A DNA stretch of 64,000 bases from an uncultured Prevotellaceae bacterium (GTDB lineage Bacteria > Bacteroidota > Bacteroidia > Bacteroidales > UBA932): contig CAMVFZ010000001.1 in assembly GCA_947166905.1 (NCBI GenBank), forward strand, positions 1-64,000, in the 5' to 3' direction. The position numbers and the translations under genes were made by a program. The notes under the pieces are model-generated. The model worked only from the letters and a program-made list of their open reading frames with translations, was not told where the DNA came from and did no database searches. Below, one piece after another: positions 8,664 to 16,676 of the stretch (positions are counted from its first letter, which is position 1; each line of letters starts with the position of its first letter).

Positions 8664-9719
8664 CTAGAATCTATAGCAAACGGTTCCGGTGGCTATCCAG
8701 TCATTCATTCCTACCTTAAGGCCAATTGCGGAATTGAACTGGACGTCGTTAAGCAGGGCGTTCAGTGAAAGGATGAAATGGTCGTTGATATTGTAAACGG
8801 CAGAGGCTCTAGCTACTGCGGTAAGGAATATCTTATGTTTGGGGTCTACGGACTTTAGGATTTCTGTATTGATTGATGTGCCGTCGGGCAAGGGAAAATC
8901 GATTGCGGCGGTTACGAAGCTACGTGTAAAGAATACCACAAGCGGGGCTGCAGAGGCGTGGAGTAGCAGTTTTCCACGATTGGGGGTATAGTTGTATCCG
9001 TATCCTATACCGGCGGCTGCCTGGTAAAACTCCAGCTTCTTAAGTCCGCCAAGCATGGCGCTGAGCATTTCATTCTTTGAATTCAGGTCTGCGTTAAGGT
9101 ACAGGCCATATACGGTGACTGATCCGGAAGAGCGCTTTTGGATAAGGCCGTTACCCATGGCTGCTGGCAGGGAGTATCGCCTTGAGTTGAACACAAAGTA
9201 GCCATTGATTATTGTTGCATTTAGCCTTGTGTCGCCTTTGTTTACGTTTGCGATCTTGGGGGTGGCGGATGCGTCCATGTAGCCATGCATTCCGTCTGCG
9301 GAGTGGCGTCTGAATTCTATGCCTACGGAGTTGTTAAGGAAGGAGAAGTTGAAGTTCCTTGAATATCCGCTGGAGATGTTGAAAGAGTATTTTACGCTTA
9401 TGGCCCTGTATCCTACGGCCAGGGCTACGTTGCCGTTTAGGCCGGATTTCATGTGTATGTGCAGATCTTTGTACGTTGGTATGTCATTGCCTTTTACGGT
9501 TGTGTTTATTCCGGCAAAACTTGTTGTCGCGGCAACCATGAAGCCGTGCTTTGGCGGGGCCAGGAAGTTAGTATCCAGGCCGGCTTTTGCCCTGTCGTCA
9601 AGGAAGCTTCCTACGGCTGTCAGGTGCCGTTCCAGCCATGTTTCCTGGGCGGATAGTTTTACGGTTCCCAAAAGGATGGCTACAGAAATCCCAAGGATTA
9701 GTTTTAGTCTAAGGTTCAT
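8664..9719 (-). CDS. DUF4421 family outer-membrane beta-barrel-like protein
   Basis: About 351 residues with a signal peptide ending in LSAQ, alternating amphipathic strands and a terminal Phe (CYRF), as in outer-membrane barrels. The block FNSRRYSLPAA ... QKRSSGS is characteristic of DUF4421 proteins of Bacteroidota, whose function is unknown. It lies eight bases ahead of the fused binding protein/permease, so the three genes probably form one transcript, and a role in nutrient passage is possible but unproven. An alternative ATG two codons upstream (9725) cannot be excluded. Confidence 0.78.
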   Translation of the reverse strand: MNLRLKLILGISVAILLGTVKLSAQETWLERHLTAVGSFLDDRAKAGLDTNFLAPPKHGFMVAATTSFAGINTTVKGNDIPTYKDLHIHMKSGLNGNVALAVGYRAISVKYSFNISSGYSRNFNFSFLNNSVGIEFRRHSADGMHGYMDASATPKIANVNKGDTRLNATIINGYFVFNSRRYSLPAAMGNGLIQKRSSGSVTVYGLYLNADLNSKNEMLSAMLGGLKKLEFYQAAAGIGYGYNYTPNRGKLLLHASAAPLVVFFTRSFVTAAIDFPLPDGTSINTEILKSVDPKHKIFLTAVARASAVYNINDHFILSLNALLNDVQFNSAIGLKVGMNDWIATGTVCYRF

Positions 9720-9969
9720 TGTCAAATATGCAGTTTTGCAAGGATTACCGTAAAATTAGTCATTTTTACCCCAAAAAGCAAAAATTTTATCGGTGATTTG
9801 TGTTTTTCATTGGAAATCAATACCTTAACAAGGATAAGCTTTAAGGAAAGCCCTCAAAACCATCGCAGGAGTGTAATACTCCTTCAGAATAATGCCTTTG
9901 GCTGCATAGATAATCATTTTCACATGCCAAATAATACAAAATATTGAGACATTTATCACATAAAATAAC

Positions 9970-9977
9970 TATCTTTC
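9970..9977 (+). promoter_or_regulatory. Candidate -7 box for the beta-helix gene
   Basis: TATCTTTC, one base from TAnnTTTG, 25 bases before the ATG at 10003. The surrounding 9726-10002 gap is AT-rich and otherwise shows only an unconvincing 30-codon minus-strand frame at 9825-9917. Confidence 0.4.
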
Positions 9978-10002
9978 GGAGTTAAACAACTAAAACATAA
10001 AC

Positions 10003-10854
10003 ATGAAAAAGACAATTATTCTTGCATTGGCAGTCCTGGTATCAGGTCTGACAGCGGTCGGCGCTCCTAAGGCTAAGACAGTAACCGTAACCACTGGAGC
10101 GGAGTTCATTAAGGCAATTGCCAGCAACACTACCATCATCATCGACGCTGAGTTCATCAACATCACAGAGGCAATATACGGCCTTGAAGATGAGAATCTT
10201 TACTCAGAGAGCGCAGAGGAAGAGACCCGCAACGTGTTCTGTATTGGCGAGTTCGACGGTCCGGAATTCCACATCAACGCCGTTCAGAACCTAAAAATCA
10301 GGGCTGGACAGGATGTTGTTTCCATTGTTTGCAATCCCCGCTACGCAGATGTAATCAACTTCAGCAACTGCGAGAACGTTACACTTGAGGGCATCACCTT
10401 TGGCCACACAGATGAAGGCTACTGCTCACAGGGTGTGCTTGGCTTCTATGGCTGCAAGAACTTCGAAGTCCTGGACTGCGACCTCTACGGCTGCGGCACA
10501 GAGGGTATCGGCGTTTATTCATGCGAAGGCATGTACTTCAAAGGAATGAAGATTCGTGACTGCTCTTACCATATCATGCACCTTAGCCAGAGCCAGGGTA
10601 TAAAGTTCGACAGCTGCCAGTTCTTCCGCAACCGCGAATTCGATCAGGTAAACGTCTACGAATGCGAGAATGTACTGTTTGAGAACTGCATGTTTGCTAA
10701 CAACACCGGCAACCTGTTCAACATCCAGAGCCCCGTCGTTTTAAAGAATTGCGTTATCCTTCACGACGGAATGTTCATGGGCGAGACAGAGTATATCCAG
10801 TGGAATAACTGCATCACAGAAGAATACTTCCACAACGAGCAGGCACTTGGTTAA
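10003..10854 (+). CDS. Secreted right-handed beta-helix protein
   Basis: 283 residues with a signal peptide (1 to about 20, cleaved near VGAPKA). The body is a ladder of short repeats of the form N/C-V-x-x-x-x-C-x-F, for example SNCENVTLEGITF, YGCKNFEVLDCDL and YECENVLFENCMF, typical of parallel beta-helix folds of the pectate-lyase/NosD/Beta_helix families. Cys recurs at the turn positions. No catalytic signature of a polysaccharide lyase is recognised, so an enzymatic role is not claimed. It stands alone behind its own promoter-like sequence. Confidence 0.75.
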   Translation: MKKTIILALAVLVSGLTAVGAPKAKTVTVTTGAEFIKAIASNTTIIIDAEFINITEAIYGLEDENLYSESAEEETRNVFCIGEFDGPEFHINAVQNLKIRAGQDVVSIVCNPRYADVINFSNCENVTLEGITFGHTDEGYCSQGVLGFYGCKNFEVLDCDLYGCGTEGIGVYSCEGMYFKGMKIRDCSYHIMHLSQSQGIKFDSCQFFRNREFDQVNVYECENVLFENCMFANNTGNLFNIQSPVVLKNCVILHDGMFMGETEYIQWNNCITEEYFHNEQALG

Positions 10855-10857
10855 GGG

Positions 10858-11005
10858 TTAAATCTCAAACTCAATTTCCCGGGAAGACAGGATGATTTTC
10901 TCATCGCTAGTCCCCCCAATTCATATCATTGATATCTCCGGAAACAATCAGCACGTTGTTTCCGTATTCCAGTTGAATAACCTCGTTTGTTTTCTTTACG
11001 GTCAT
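10858..11005 (-). pseudogene. Small ORF interrupted at a C6/G6 run
   Basis: On the minus strand an ATG at 11005 opens a 32-codon frame (MTVKKTNEVIQLEYGNNVLI...) that ends in TAG at 10907-10909. If one base is removed from the homopolymer at 10912-10917 the frame continues as TSDEKIILSSREIEFEI to a TAA at 10858, giving 48 residues. The continuation looks protein-like, so this is either a true frameshift, a sequencing indel, or slippage at the run. A TACATTTG box sits almost on top of the ATG. Function unknown. Confidence 0.35.
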
Positions 11006-11051
11006 ACAAATGTACAAAAAAGTTTGTTAGCAACATTAATAACACAATACT

Positions 11052-11798
11052 ATGGAAATCAAAGCAATCCGAATGTTCGACGGTGGTTTTATGAACCAGC
11101 AGTTTGCCTTCGGCGGAGAAGGCAAAGAAGGAACGGACGAACAGATCATCTACCGCAGCAGCCTTCAGAATTTTCTCATTGACACCGGCTCCGAAGTAAT
11201 TCTGGTTGATACGGGTCTGCCCGATGGATTCCCGGCACCCGCCAAAAAACTTGGCGCTCCGCTTTATATGGGCGAGAAATTGAAAGATTATATGGAGGCT
11301 TTTGCCGAGCTTGGATACAAGCCAGAACAGGTGACTAAGATCCTTGTCACCCACAAGCATCCTGACCACACAGGCGCCCTGCAGCACTTCCCCAACGCCA
11401 AAGTCTATATTTCGCCCGAGGATGCAGATGCGATGAAGTTACCCGAAGGCGGAAACATTATCCGCGCAGATTATAAGGAATCATACAAGATCTTTCCCCA
11501 CGCACAGAAGGTTGCCGATGGCATCTGGTTCATAGAGGCAAAGGGTCACACCAAGGGTAACAGCATCATTATTGCCGAGCTGGATGGTCTCTATTATATG
11601 TTCCACGGAGACGTAACCTACTGTGATGCAGCCCTTAAGGCCAATAAGCTCTCCATCGTCTTTGAGGACGTCGCTGCCGCCCGTGAAACCCTTGACCGTG
11701 TGCGCGAATTCATCAAAAACAACCCTACCGTCTATCTTTCCACTCACTGCCCCGAGGGCTACGAGAACCTTGAGATGAAACGGGTAATGACACTTTAG
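11052..11798 (+). CDS. MBL-fold metallo-hydrolase (N-acyl homoserine lactonase-like subgroup)
   Basis: 248-residue cytoplasmic metallo-beta-lactamase-fold hydrolase. The dinuclear metal site is complete: THKHPDH (about 99-105, HxHxDH), GHTKGN with its His near 160, FHGDV with the bridging Asp near 184, and a late His in STHCPEG. No signal peptide. The overall layout resembles the AHL-lactonase-like group, but that group has many unknown substrates and quorum quenching is not implied. It stands as a single gene, with its stop overlapping the end of a minus-strand gene fragment. Confidence 0.82.
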   Translation: MEIKAIRMFDGGFMNQQFAFGGEGKEGTDEQIIYRSSLQNFLIDTGSEVILVDTGLPDGFPAPAKKLGAPLYMGEKLKDYMEAFAELGYKPEQVTKILVTHKHPDHTGALQHFPNAKVYISPEDADAMKLPEGGNIIRADYKESYKIFPHAQKVADGIWFIEAKGHTKGNSIIIAELDGLYYMFHGDVTYCDAALKANKLSIVFEDVAAARETLDRVREFIKNNPTVYLSTHCPEGYENLEMKRVMTL

Positions 11799-11893
11799 CC
11801 TAGCAGTTCCTTTACTTTAACCTTGACTTCCTCAACTGAAAGCTGTTTAGGAAGGTATTTCACCGGATGGCAGTATAAAGTAGAAGCTTTAAT
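11795..11893 (-). pseudogene. Orphan C-terminal gene fragment
   Basis: Directly downstream of and in the same frame as the next minus-strand gene (stop at 11894-11896) is a clean 32-codon open stretch, IKASTLYCHPVKYLPKQLSV... ending KVKELLG and TAA at 11795-11797. It reads as the last part of a protein but has no start codon of its own. It may be debris of a lost gene; the family is not recognised. Confidence 0.35.
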
Positions 11894-13132
11894 TTACTTT
11901 CGTTTGTAGTGCGAGGTTTGCGTCTCGGGCTCGCCATTTTCACCAGGAGTGGTCGAGGTCAGCTCCATTTTGTTGCGTGTCAGGTCAAAGCTACCCATGC
12001 GGGCTGCCCGTGGATTGGATTCAAAATACTGCTTCGTATCCCTTTCATAATAATCCGACAGGTTCTTGATATAGGACGCAACCGCCTCTTTCATATTCTC
12101 GCTCACGCTGATTCCAGTAGTATCTATCACAGTTTTAATGGATGCTGCGTCATAGAATCGGATAAGCGAGTCTTTCTGGATTTCCCATTTTCCTTCAATG
12201 GAGTAGCTCACCTTAATCTTACCACGGAATTGCCATGCGTTATATAATGTGGTGTCACGGACCTCGAAGGTATTATCGGCCCGGAATTCAATTTCACTGA
12301 AGACAGAGTTGTTAACGCTTTGGGAGTCGATCCAAGTACCCACAAGGTCACGCTCGTTCAAGGGGGCGTTCTTATTTTCCATCTGTTTTACAAACCCGTT
12401 CAATTCCTCGTCCGTAATACCCATTAGGAACATGTTCTCCTCGTTCATATCGCTCCAGCTTTGTATCATACTGTTCATTTCGCTGATTTTGTTAGGAGTG
12501 ACATCAAGGTAATAGCGTATAGCCTTATCCTTCATCTTGGCTGTCAGGTACTGCCCCCAGACACCCCACAAGGTATACGACTGTGTGTAATCGTTAACTG
12601 CAACCTGATTATACATTTCCTGCTCGCTGACGGGGCCTTTCCAGTAAAATGAAGTGTTTAAATGATCCAGCCAGGCGCGTCTTGCATAATAAAAGGACTG
12701 CACGTTTTCTATAAACCGCATATTGTCCAGATTACTCCAGGCATCCATGCTGCTGGAGAATATCTTTTCCGTAGATTCATTCAAACTGCTTTTCTGTTCT
12801 GTGTCGATGAGTATCCTCAGGGAACCGCTAATAGCTTCTTCCAGCCTTTCCTGGTCTGCAGCCTCCGGCTTGTCCATATATTCCAAAAAATACTTGACGC
12901 TCTCGTAGTTCTTCTCCAGCTCATCCCTGGACGCCTCCATCGATTTTATGGTGGTATTAATATCGTGAATTACCATCATTGCCGTCTGCCGCTGGGCATC
13001 TTTCTTCTTATTGGCATTAACCCACGCCGTGGTACCAAAGGTCAGGGCGATGGATATAGTAGTACCCAGAAGACTGGTCAGGAAGCCGCTCATCCACGGG
13101 GAGAGAGTCCATTTTTTAGTTTTGTCACTCAT
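11894..13132 (-). CDS. Membrane-anchored protein of unknown function with lipocalin-like module
   Basis: 412 residues. One N-terminal membrane segment (about 14-37) is followed by a helical, probably coiled region (about 40-250) rich in charged residues. A later domain begins LVGTWIDSQSV and continues FRADNTFEVRD and YSIEGKWEIQKDS, the rhythm of lipocalin-like domains. The topology suggests a short cytoplasmic N-terminus and an extracytoplasmic body. No enzyme motif is recognised. It is a single-gene unit flanked by fragments, consistent with accessory DNA. Confidence 0.6.
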   Translation of the reverse strand: MSDKTKKWTLSPWMSGFLTSLLGTTISIALTFGTTAWVNANKKKDAQRQTAMMVIHDINTTIKSMEASRDELEKNYESVKYFLEYMDKPEAADQERLEEAISGSLRILIDTEQKSSLNESTEKIFSSSMDAWSNLDNMRFIENVQSFYYARRAWLDHLNTSFYWKGPVSEQEMYNQVAVNDYTQSYTLWGVWGQYLTAKMKDKAIRYYLDVTPNKISEMNSMIQSWSDMNEENMFLMGITDEELNGFVKQMENKNAPLNERDLVGTWIDSQSVNNSVFSEIEFRADNTFEVRDTTLYNAWQFRGKIKVSYSIEGKWEIQKDSLIRFYDAASIKTVIDTTGISVSENMKEAVASYIKNLSDYYERDTKQYFESNPRAARMGSFDLTRNKMELTSTTPGENGEPETQTSHYKRK

Positions 13133-13218
13133 TACTTATATGCTATTTCGGTCGGAACATACAAATATACAACTAAATAAATAAAAAGATAGTATCTAAG
13201 AATCCCTATTTTTAGCGA

Positions 13219-13249
13219 TTTCACAGGAGGGAAACGATCGGTAACTTTG
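13219..13249 (+). promoter_or_regulatory. Promoter ahead of the broken methyltransferase
   Basis: TTTC at 13219-13222, a 19-base spacer, then TAACTTTG at 13242-13249, close to the Bacteroidota consensus, 28 bases before the ATG at 13278. The promoter survives although the gene behind it is broken. Confidence 0.55.
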
Positions 13250-13277
13250 CATCTGGAATAATCAAAACAGTTACTAT

Positions 13278-13519
13278 ATGAAACTTCTAAGCAAAATTTT
13301 CAGCAACGCCCGCAAGCCGGAGGGTTTCTGGGGACGGATGATGGTGGCGGAGCCAACCTGAAGCGCCTGATGCAGCGCAGCCCTAAAGCCAAAGTGACAG
13401 GCGTGGACTACTCCCCTGTCTCCGTAGAAAAATCAAGGAGTGTAAATGCCGACGCAATCGCCATTCATCAGAAAGACGCCAAGCACTGGCTGGCCGTTAC
13501 TGCTGTGGCAAGAGATTAA
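13278..13519 (+). pseudogene. Decayed SAM-dependent methyltransferase
   Basis: The start MKLLSKIFSNARKPEGFWGRMM matches the N-terminus of a class-I methyltransferase family. The frame then breaks near 13345 and resumes as DGGGANLKRLMQRSP, followed by VTGVDYSPVSVEKSR, the SAM-binding GxGxG and acidic motifs. Roughly 30 codons expected between the two parts are missing, and the protein stops soon after AKHWLAVT, before the rest of the Rossmann fold. The 3' end overlaps the convergent phosphotransferase gene. An internal and a terminal deletion are the simplest reading. Confidence 0.75.
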
Positions 13520-14348
13520 TCAGTTTCTGGACAGCTTCCTCCGGGAGTCTTCTGTGCTCGGCCATATCTAACATGTGTGGAACTTTGGAGGCATAGTACG
13601 GAAGCAAACGCTTCACAAACTGGGCGTGTACCTCCGGGTCCGATGTTCCCAGATAGGCAGGCAGAAAGGCATTCCAATGAGCATTCAGGGTTTCCGTGGT
13701 AACGTGGAAGAGATGCTCGGCCATAGCCCTTCTCATATTGTGGCACATAGTCCACATCAGGCTCAGGTCCCACTCAGGTTCTCCGAAGGCGAACTCCCCT
13801 ACGTCAATCCACCAGATGTGCGCACCATTGGTGATAATATTGCCAATCTGAAGGTCTCCATGGACACAATAAGGCGTATCCGGGACGCTTTCCAAAAAGA
13901 ACAGGGCGCGCCGTTTATACTCTTCCGGCACCATATCCTTTTCCAGGTAGAACTGCCTAATGCGATCCTTGTAAGAGCGTAGCCTGGTAGTATCGGCCTT
14001 AGTTTCATGAAGTTTACGGGCCTCCCTGGCAAAGGTAAGGGATATTTCCTCCAGACGGTCCGGTTCTTCAGATATTATACGGGCGAAAGAACGCTTTCCC
14101 GGAATGAACTCGTATTCTGCTCCAAAGCGCTCCCCGTCTGTCACAAGGCAGATGGGCTCCGGCGTAGAGATCCCCAATTCAAAGACCGCGCGGGCCGTCA
14201 GGAATTCAGCCCTGGCACTATCGGCCTCGAAGCCCGGATTGTAGAGTTTAGCCAGCGTATTGCGGCTCTTGTGTTTGTAGGAAACGGCCGTTCCGCCCTC
14301 TCCGGTACGGACATACTCGTTAATGTCAATAGTTCTGTATTCACTCAT
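13497..14348 (-). CDS. Aminoglycoside-phosphotransferase-fold kinase
   Basis: 283-residue protein of the APH/choline kinase fold. The catalytic loop is YCVHGDLQIGNII and the metal-binding Asp is in WWIDVGEFAFGEPEWDL. It resembles a paralogous kinase family first noted in Fibrobacter (TIGR02172) rather than known resistance enzymes, so a drug target is not implied; the physiological substrate is unknown. Start at 14348 (MSEYRTID); an ATG two codons earlier is possible. It converges on the decayed methyltransferase and overlaps it by about 20 bases. Confidence 0.72.
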   Translation of the reverse strand: MSEYRTIDINEYVRTGEGGTAVSYKHKSRNTLAKLYNPGFEADSARAEFLTARAVFELGISTPEPICLVTDGERFGAEYEFIPGKRSFARIISEEPDRLEEISLTFAREARKLHETKADTTRLRSYKDRIRQFYLEKDMVPEEYKRRALFFLESVPDTPYCVHGDLQIGNIITNGAHIWWIDVGEFAFGEPEWDLSLMWTMCHNMRRAMAEHLFHVTTETLNAHWNAFLPAYLGTSDPEVHAQFVKRLLPYYASKVPHMLDMAEHRRLPEEAVQKLINLLPQQ

Positions 14349-14485
14349 AATCAAAGACTTTCCCTACAAATATAATAATTTTAAGGCAATGCACCGATAT
14401 AGGAAACGCAAATACCCCAGGAGTGTTGCCCGCAATGACGCTTGCTCAAGAATGCTACTGACTATTTCAAAAGCCAAGATACGAA

Positions 14486-14515
14486 GAAACGGAAGCCGCG
14501 GCTGACTTCCGTTTC
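14486..14515 (-). terminator. Hairpin terminator after the fimbrillin-like gene
   Basis: A 10-bp perfect stem (14486-14495 with 14506-14515) around a GC-rich loop, followed by a T-rich stretch on the minus strand. It lies 67 bases beyond the stop of the fimbrillin-like gene. The rest of 14355-14581 shows nothing recognisable. Confidence 0.7.
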
Positions 14516-14581
14516 TCTATTCTTATCATTGGGGAACAGATCAATGAGTCCCGTGATCTATTGCCGTGATCTATTTAGGGA

Positions 14582-16162
14582 TTAAGGAGCGGGAAAGACG
14601 AGCGGACTGGTGGGGAGATAGGTATCGCCACCGTTCTTGTAAGCTGAACCGTCCCAATATTCCGTGCCACCGATGGTTACTGTGCCGCAAGTGCCGAAGG
14701 CACCTGCACCGATGCTGTTGGGGGAATTTTTGTTGCCCTTTGTGGCGGTGACGCGGGTCACGCCGCTGGTGATGGTGATATCGCCACAGCTTCCCGTATT
14801 GCTGCCGCCGATTCCTGCAGCGGCATTACCGCCCGTGGCAGTGATAGTACCGCCCGTGATGGTGATGTTACCGCATGCTTCAGTGCCGCCGCCGATGCCT
14901 GGTCTACCATTACCACCCGTAGCGGTGATGTTGCCGCCCGTGATGGTGATGTTACCGCAATTAAATCCAATTCCACCTCCGATGCCGGCTCCCGAGCCAT
15001 TGCTGCTGGCATTGAGCGAGCCAGAGCCTTGGATGGTCACGGTCTTGTTCTCTGGCACGTAGATGCCGGGATAATGCGAATAGAATCCCTTCACACTATT
15101 CGTGCCGCTGAGGATGATGGTTGCATCGCCCTCGCAGGTAATGCCGGCATAGTTGCCAGTTGTCCATGTGCCACTGCCATTGATGTTCACATTATTGAGT
15201 ATCACCGTAGCACCGTCGGCAATCGAAATCTTCACGTTATTGGCCAGTGTACCAGTGAGGGTTTCACCGTTTTGGGCGGTATAGGCTGTATTTTTTGTTG
15301 AGAGGTTAACAGTGGCCCCTGTACCCCTCGTGATGTTATAAATCTTGCCGGCGGTGAGCGATGTGTTGCCGGGAAGGGTGAATTTACTACTACCCACGGT
15401 CAGGTTATTAGCCACATTTTTAATTACTAAATTATTGGGTACGCCTATGGCAAATGTGGCAACGCCCGAAGCATTGGGTGTCACGCTTCCTGAAATAGTC
15501 TGATCATAATCCATCCCAGAATACTTTGTAATTAATGTCACGGCCTTTTCGCCAGCCGCCAAACCGGAGATGGTGAAGTTGAGAACGGCATTCGCGGGCA
15601 CCAGAGCAAAACCGCTGCTGTAAGTATTATATACTTGCTCCGAACTTAACTGCTCTACGCCTGTTTTCTTTGCAGTCTCTGAGGCAACGAAAGCATTCGC
15701 AGTAGAAACTGATACTACATCGTCATATGCAACATCTGGAGAATTATTACTAATAGATAAAAAGTTATAGCTATCGTAGCCGGCAGGCAGCAGGATGGCT
15801 CTAACACTCCAGGCAGCCGAGAAAAGGGCATCGGCAGTTCCATCATAGGCATTCTGGGTATAAATGGTACCGCTGAATTTTCCGGTAGCAGGAACATAAT
15901 CTAGCGCGCCGGCAAATTTGCCTGCTCCAGAGGCCGAACCACTCACAAACAGCTTGTCGCCAGCGCTGAATTCCAGTTTCCTGGTAGATTCGTTATACGT
16001 GGCCTTGGTGGCATCGTCACCCCCACGGGTTGCGTTTACAGTGACGGGAAGGGCGAAGCCTTTCTTTTCGGCGTTCTCATCGTTAGCAATCTCGCTTTTG
16101 TCGCAAGCAGAGACTAGCAGCATGGCCAAGGCCAGTGTCTTGAGGATATTCTTTGCGTTCAT
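14582..16162 (-). CDS. Fimbrillin-like surface lipoprotein with glycine-rich beta-helical repeats
   Basis: 526 residues. The lipobox LLVSAC places the lipidated Cys at about 20. Residues about 30-280 have the look of a Bacteroidales fimbrillin-like domain (adhesin-type beta sandwich). From about 310 onward the chain is a repeated beta-helix-like module: ITCEGDATIILSGTNSV, then units built on CGNITITGG...ITATGGN...GIGGG, and a final GTVTIGGTEYWDG. Exported adhesins of this form are common on Bacteroidales cells. A 43-residue small protein gene lies 15 bases upstream in the same direction, and a C10 tract lies about 100 bases above that gene. Confidence 0.78.
   Translation of the reverse strand: MNAKNILKTLALAMLLVSACDKSEIANDENAEKKGFALPVTVNATRGGDDATKATYNESTRKLEFSAGDKLFVSGSASGAGKFAGALDYVPATGKFSGTIYTQNAYDGTADALFSAAWSVRAILLPAGYDSYNFLSISNNSPDVAYDDVVSVSTANAFVASETAKKTGVEQLSSEQVYNTYSSGFALVPANAVLNFTISGLAAGEKAVTLITKYSGMDYDQTISGSVTPNASGVATFAIGVPNNLVIKNVANNLTVGSSKFTLPGNTSLTAGKIYNITRGTGATVNLSTKNTAYTAQNGETLTGTLANNVKISIADGATVILNNVNINGSGTWTTGNYAGITCEGDATIILSGTNSVKGFYSHYPGIYVPENKTVTIQGSGSLNASSNGSGAGIGGGIGFNCGNITITGGNITATGGNGRPGIGGGTEACGNITITGGTITATGGNAAAGIGGSNTGSCGDITITSGVTRVTATKGNKNSPNSIGAGAFGTCGTVTIGGTEYWDGSAYKNGGDTYLPTSPLVFPAP
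14760..15010 (-). repeat. In-gene tandem repeats coding CGNITITGG-type units
   Basis: About three imperfect units of roughly 80-90 bases encode the sequence CGN/D-ITIT-GG/SG ... ATGGN ... GIGG. They lie in the C-terminal half of the fimbrillin-like gene and could change copy number by recombination. Confidence 0.7.
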
Positions 16163-16177
16163 AGTGCTTCTCTTTTT

Positions 16178-16309
16178 TTAAATAGTCTCCTCTATAAACT
16201 CACCTTCAATTGTAGCATCAACAAGACTCTGGCAGATAATGCCTTCGAATTTCAGCTCCACGACTATCGTCACAGGGCTTTGGTAAAGTTCTTTGTGTTT
16301 TAATTCCAT
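16178..16309 (-). CDS. 43-residue small protein preceding the surface lipoprotein
   Basis: An ATG at 16309 opens a complete frame starting MELKHKELYQSPVTIVVEL, with EGIICQS in the middle and a TAA at 16178-16180. It ends 15 bases before the start of the fimbrillin-like gene. The pattern Y-x-x-P-x-x-x-x-VEL-x-x-x-G-(I/V)-(I/L)-C/A matches a type of 40-60 residue protein often seen ahead of surface lipoproteins in Bacteroidales. It has no signal peptide. Function unknown; co-transcription with the lipoprotein is inferred from spacing. Confidence 0.6.
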   Translation of the reverse strand: MELKHKELYQSPVTIVVELKFEGIICQSLVDATIEGEFIEETI

Positions 16310-16408
16310 ATCAATTGGGTTAATAAATTGGCACAACAAAGCGGCAGAGCTTCCATGGAAGCCCGCCTATAATGCGGTTAAATATCTAATAATGAGACTA
16401 TTACAGTA

Positions 16409-16418
16409 CCCCCCCCCC
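16409..16418. repeat. C10 homopolymer (G10 on the lipoprotein strand)
   Basis: Ten consecutive C bases about 100 bases upstream of the small-protein/fimbrillin-like pair. Such tracts slip during replication. It is the longest G/C homopolymer noticed in the window. Confidence 0.85.
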
Positions 16419-16591
16419 ACTACTATGGGAGCGCTAACGAAAAAGAAATATGATCCTGTAACAATCATCTCCGAACGTTCGACCAAAAACTGAGTAATTA
16501 GTTTTGTCTAATGTATTGTGGTACAATTGGCTGCTCAATTTACAACATTTTTTATATTTCTCCAAAAAAATGGTAATTACTACCGATATTC

Positions 16592-16616
16592 GCGGGTAAA
16601 AACCCGCAATTTTCTT
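16592..16616 (+). terminator. Small hairpin followed by T-rich tract
   Basis: GCGGGT (16592-16597), AAAA loop, ACCCGC (16602-16607), then AATTTTCTT. It has terminator form but no plus-strand gene is seen to its left, so it may be a relic or act on the read-through from nearby promoters. Confidence 0.4.
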
Positions 16617-16637
16617 ATATTTGTACCGAAAAAGTAC

Positions 16638-16655
16638 GGTGAATTCTAATTAGAA
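16638..16655 (-). repeat. Third, partial and inverted copy of the repeat flanking the S9 peptidase
   Basis: GGTGAATTCTAATTAGAA is the exact reverse complement of the distal 18 bases of the repeat at 23227-23263. It contains the palindromes GAATTC and CTAATTAG. Confidence 0.55.
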
Positions 16656-16676
16656 TCTCATCGGTGTCTGAAGCAA

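Noticed and set aside
9825-9917. 30-codon minus-strand frame (MIIYAAKGIILKEYY...)
   Set aside because: Protein-like but very short, without promoter, neighbour or family support; kept only as a note for the 9726-10002 gap.
11052-11798. Quorum-quenching lactonase
   Set aside because: MBL metal motifs alone do not establish AHL hydrolysis, and no AHL system is visible.
13497-14348. Antibiotic resistance gene (aminoglycoside phosphotransferase)
   Set aside because: Only the kinase fold is shared; the sequence fits a broad kinase family without resistance-type substrate motifs.
16293-16493. 66-codon plus-strand frame spanning the C10 run
   Set aside because: Overlaps the small-protein gene and non-coding DNA, includes PPP from the homopolymer, and resembles no family.
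14400-16500. Possible CRISPR array from repeated units in the fimbrillin-like gene
   Set aside because: Repeats are in frame, imperfect, and lack unique spacers; they encode protein repeats. No CRISPR array was seen anywhere in the window.
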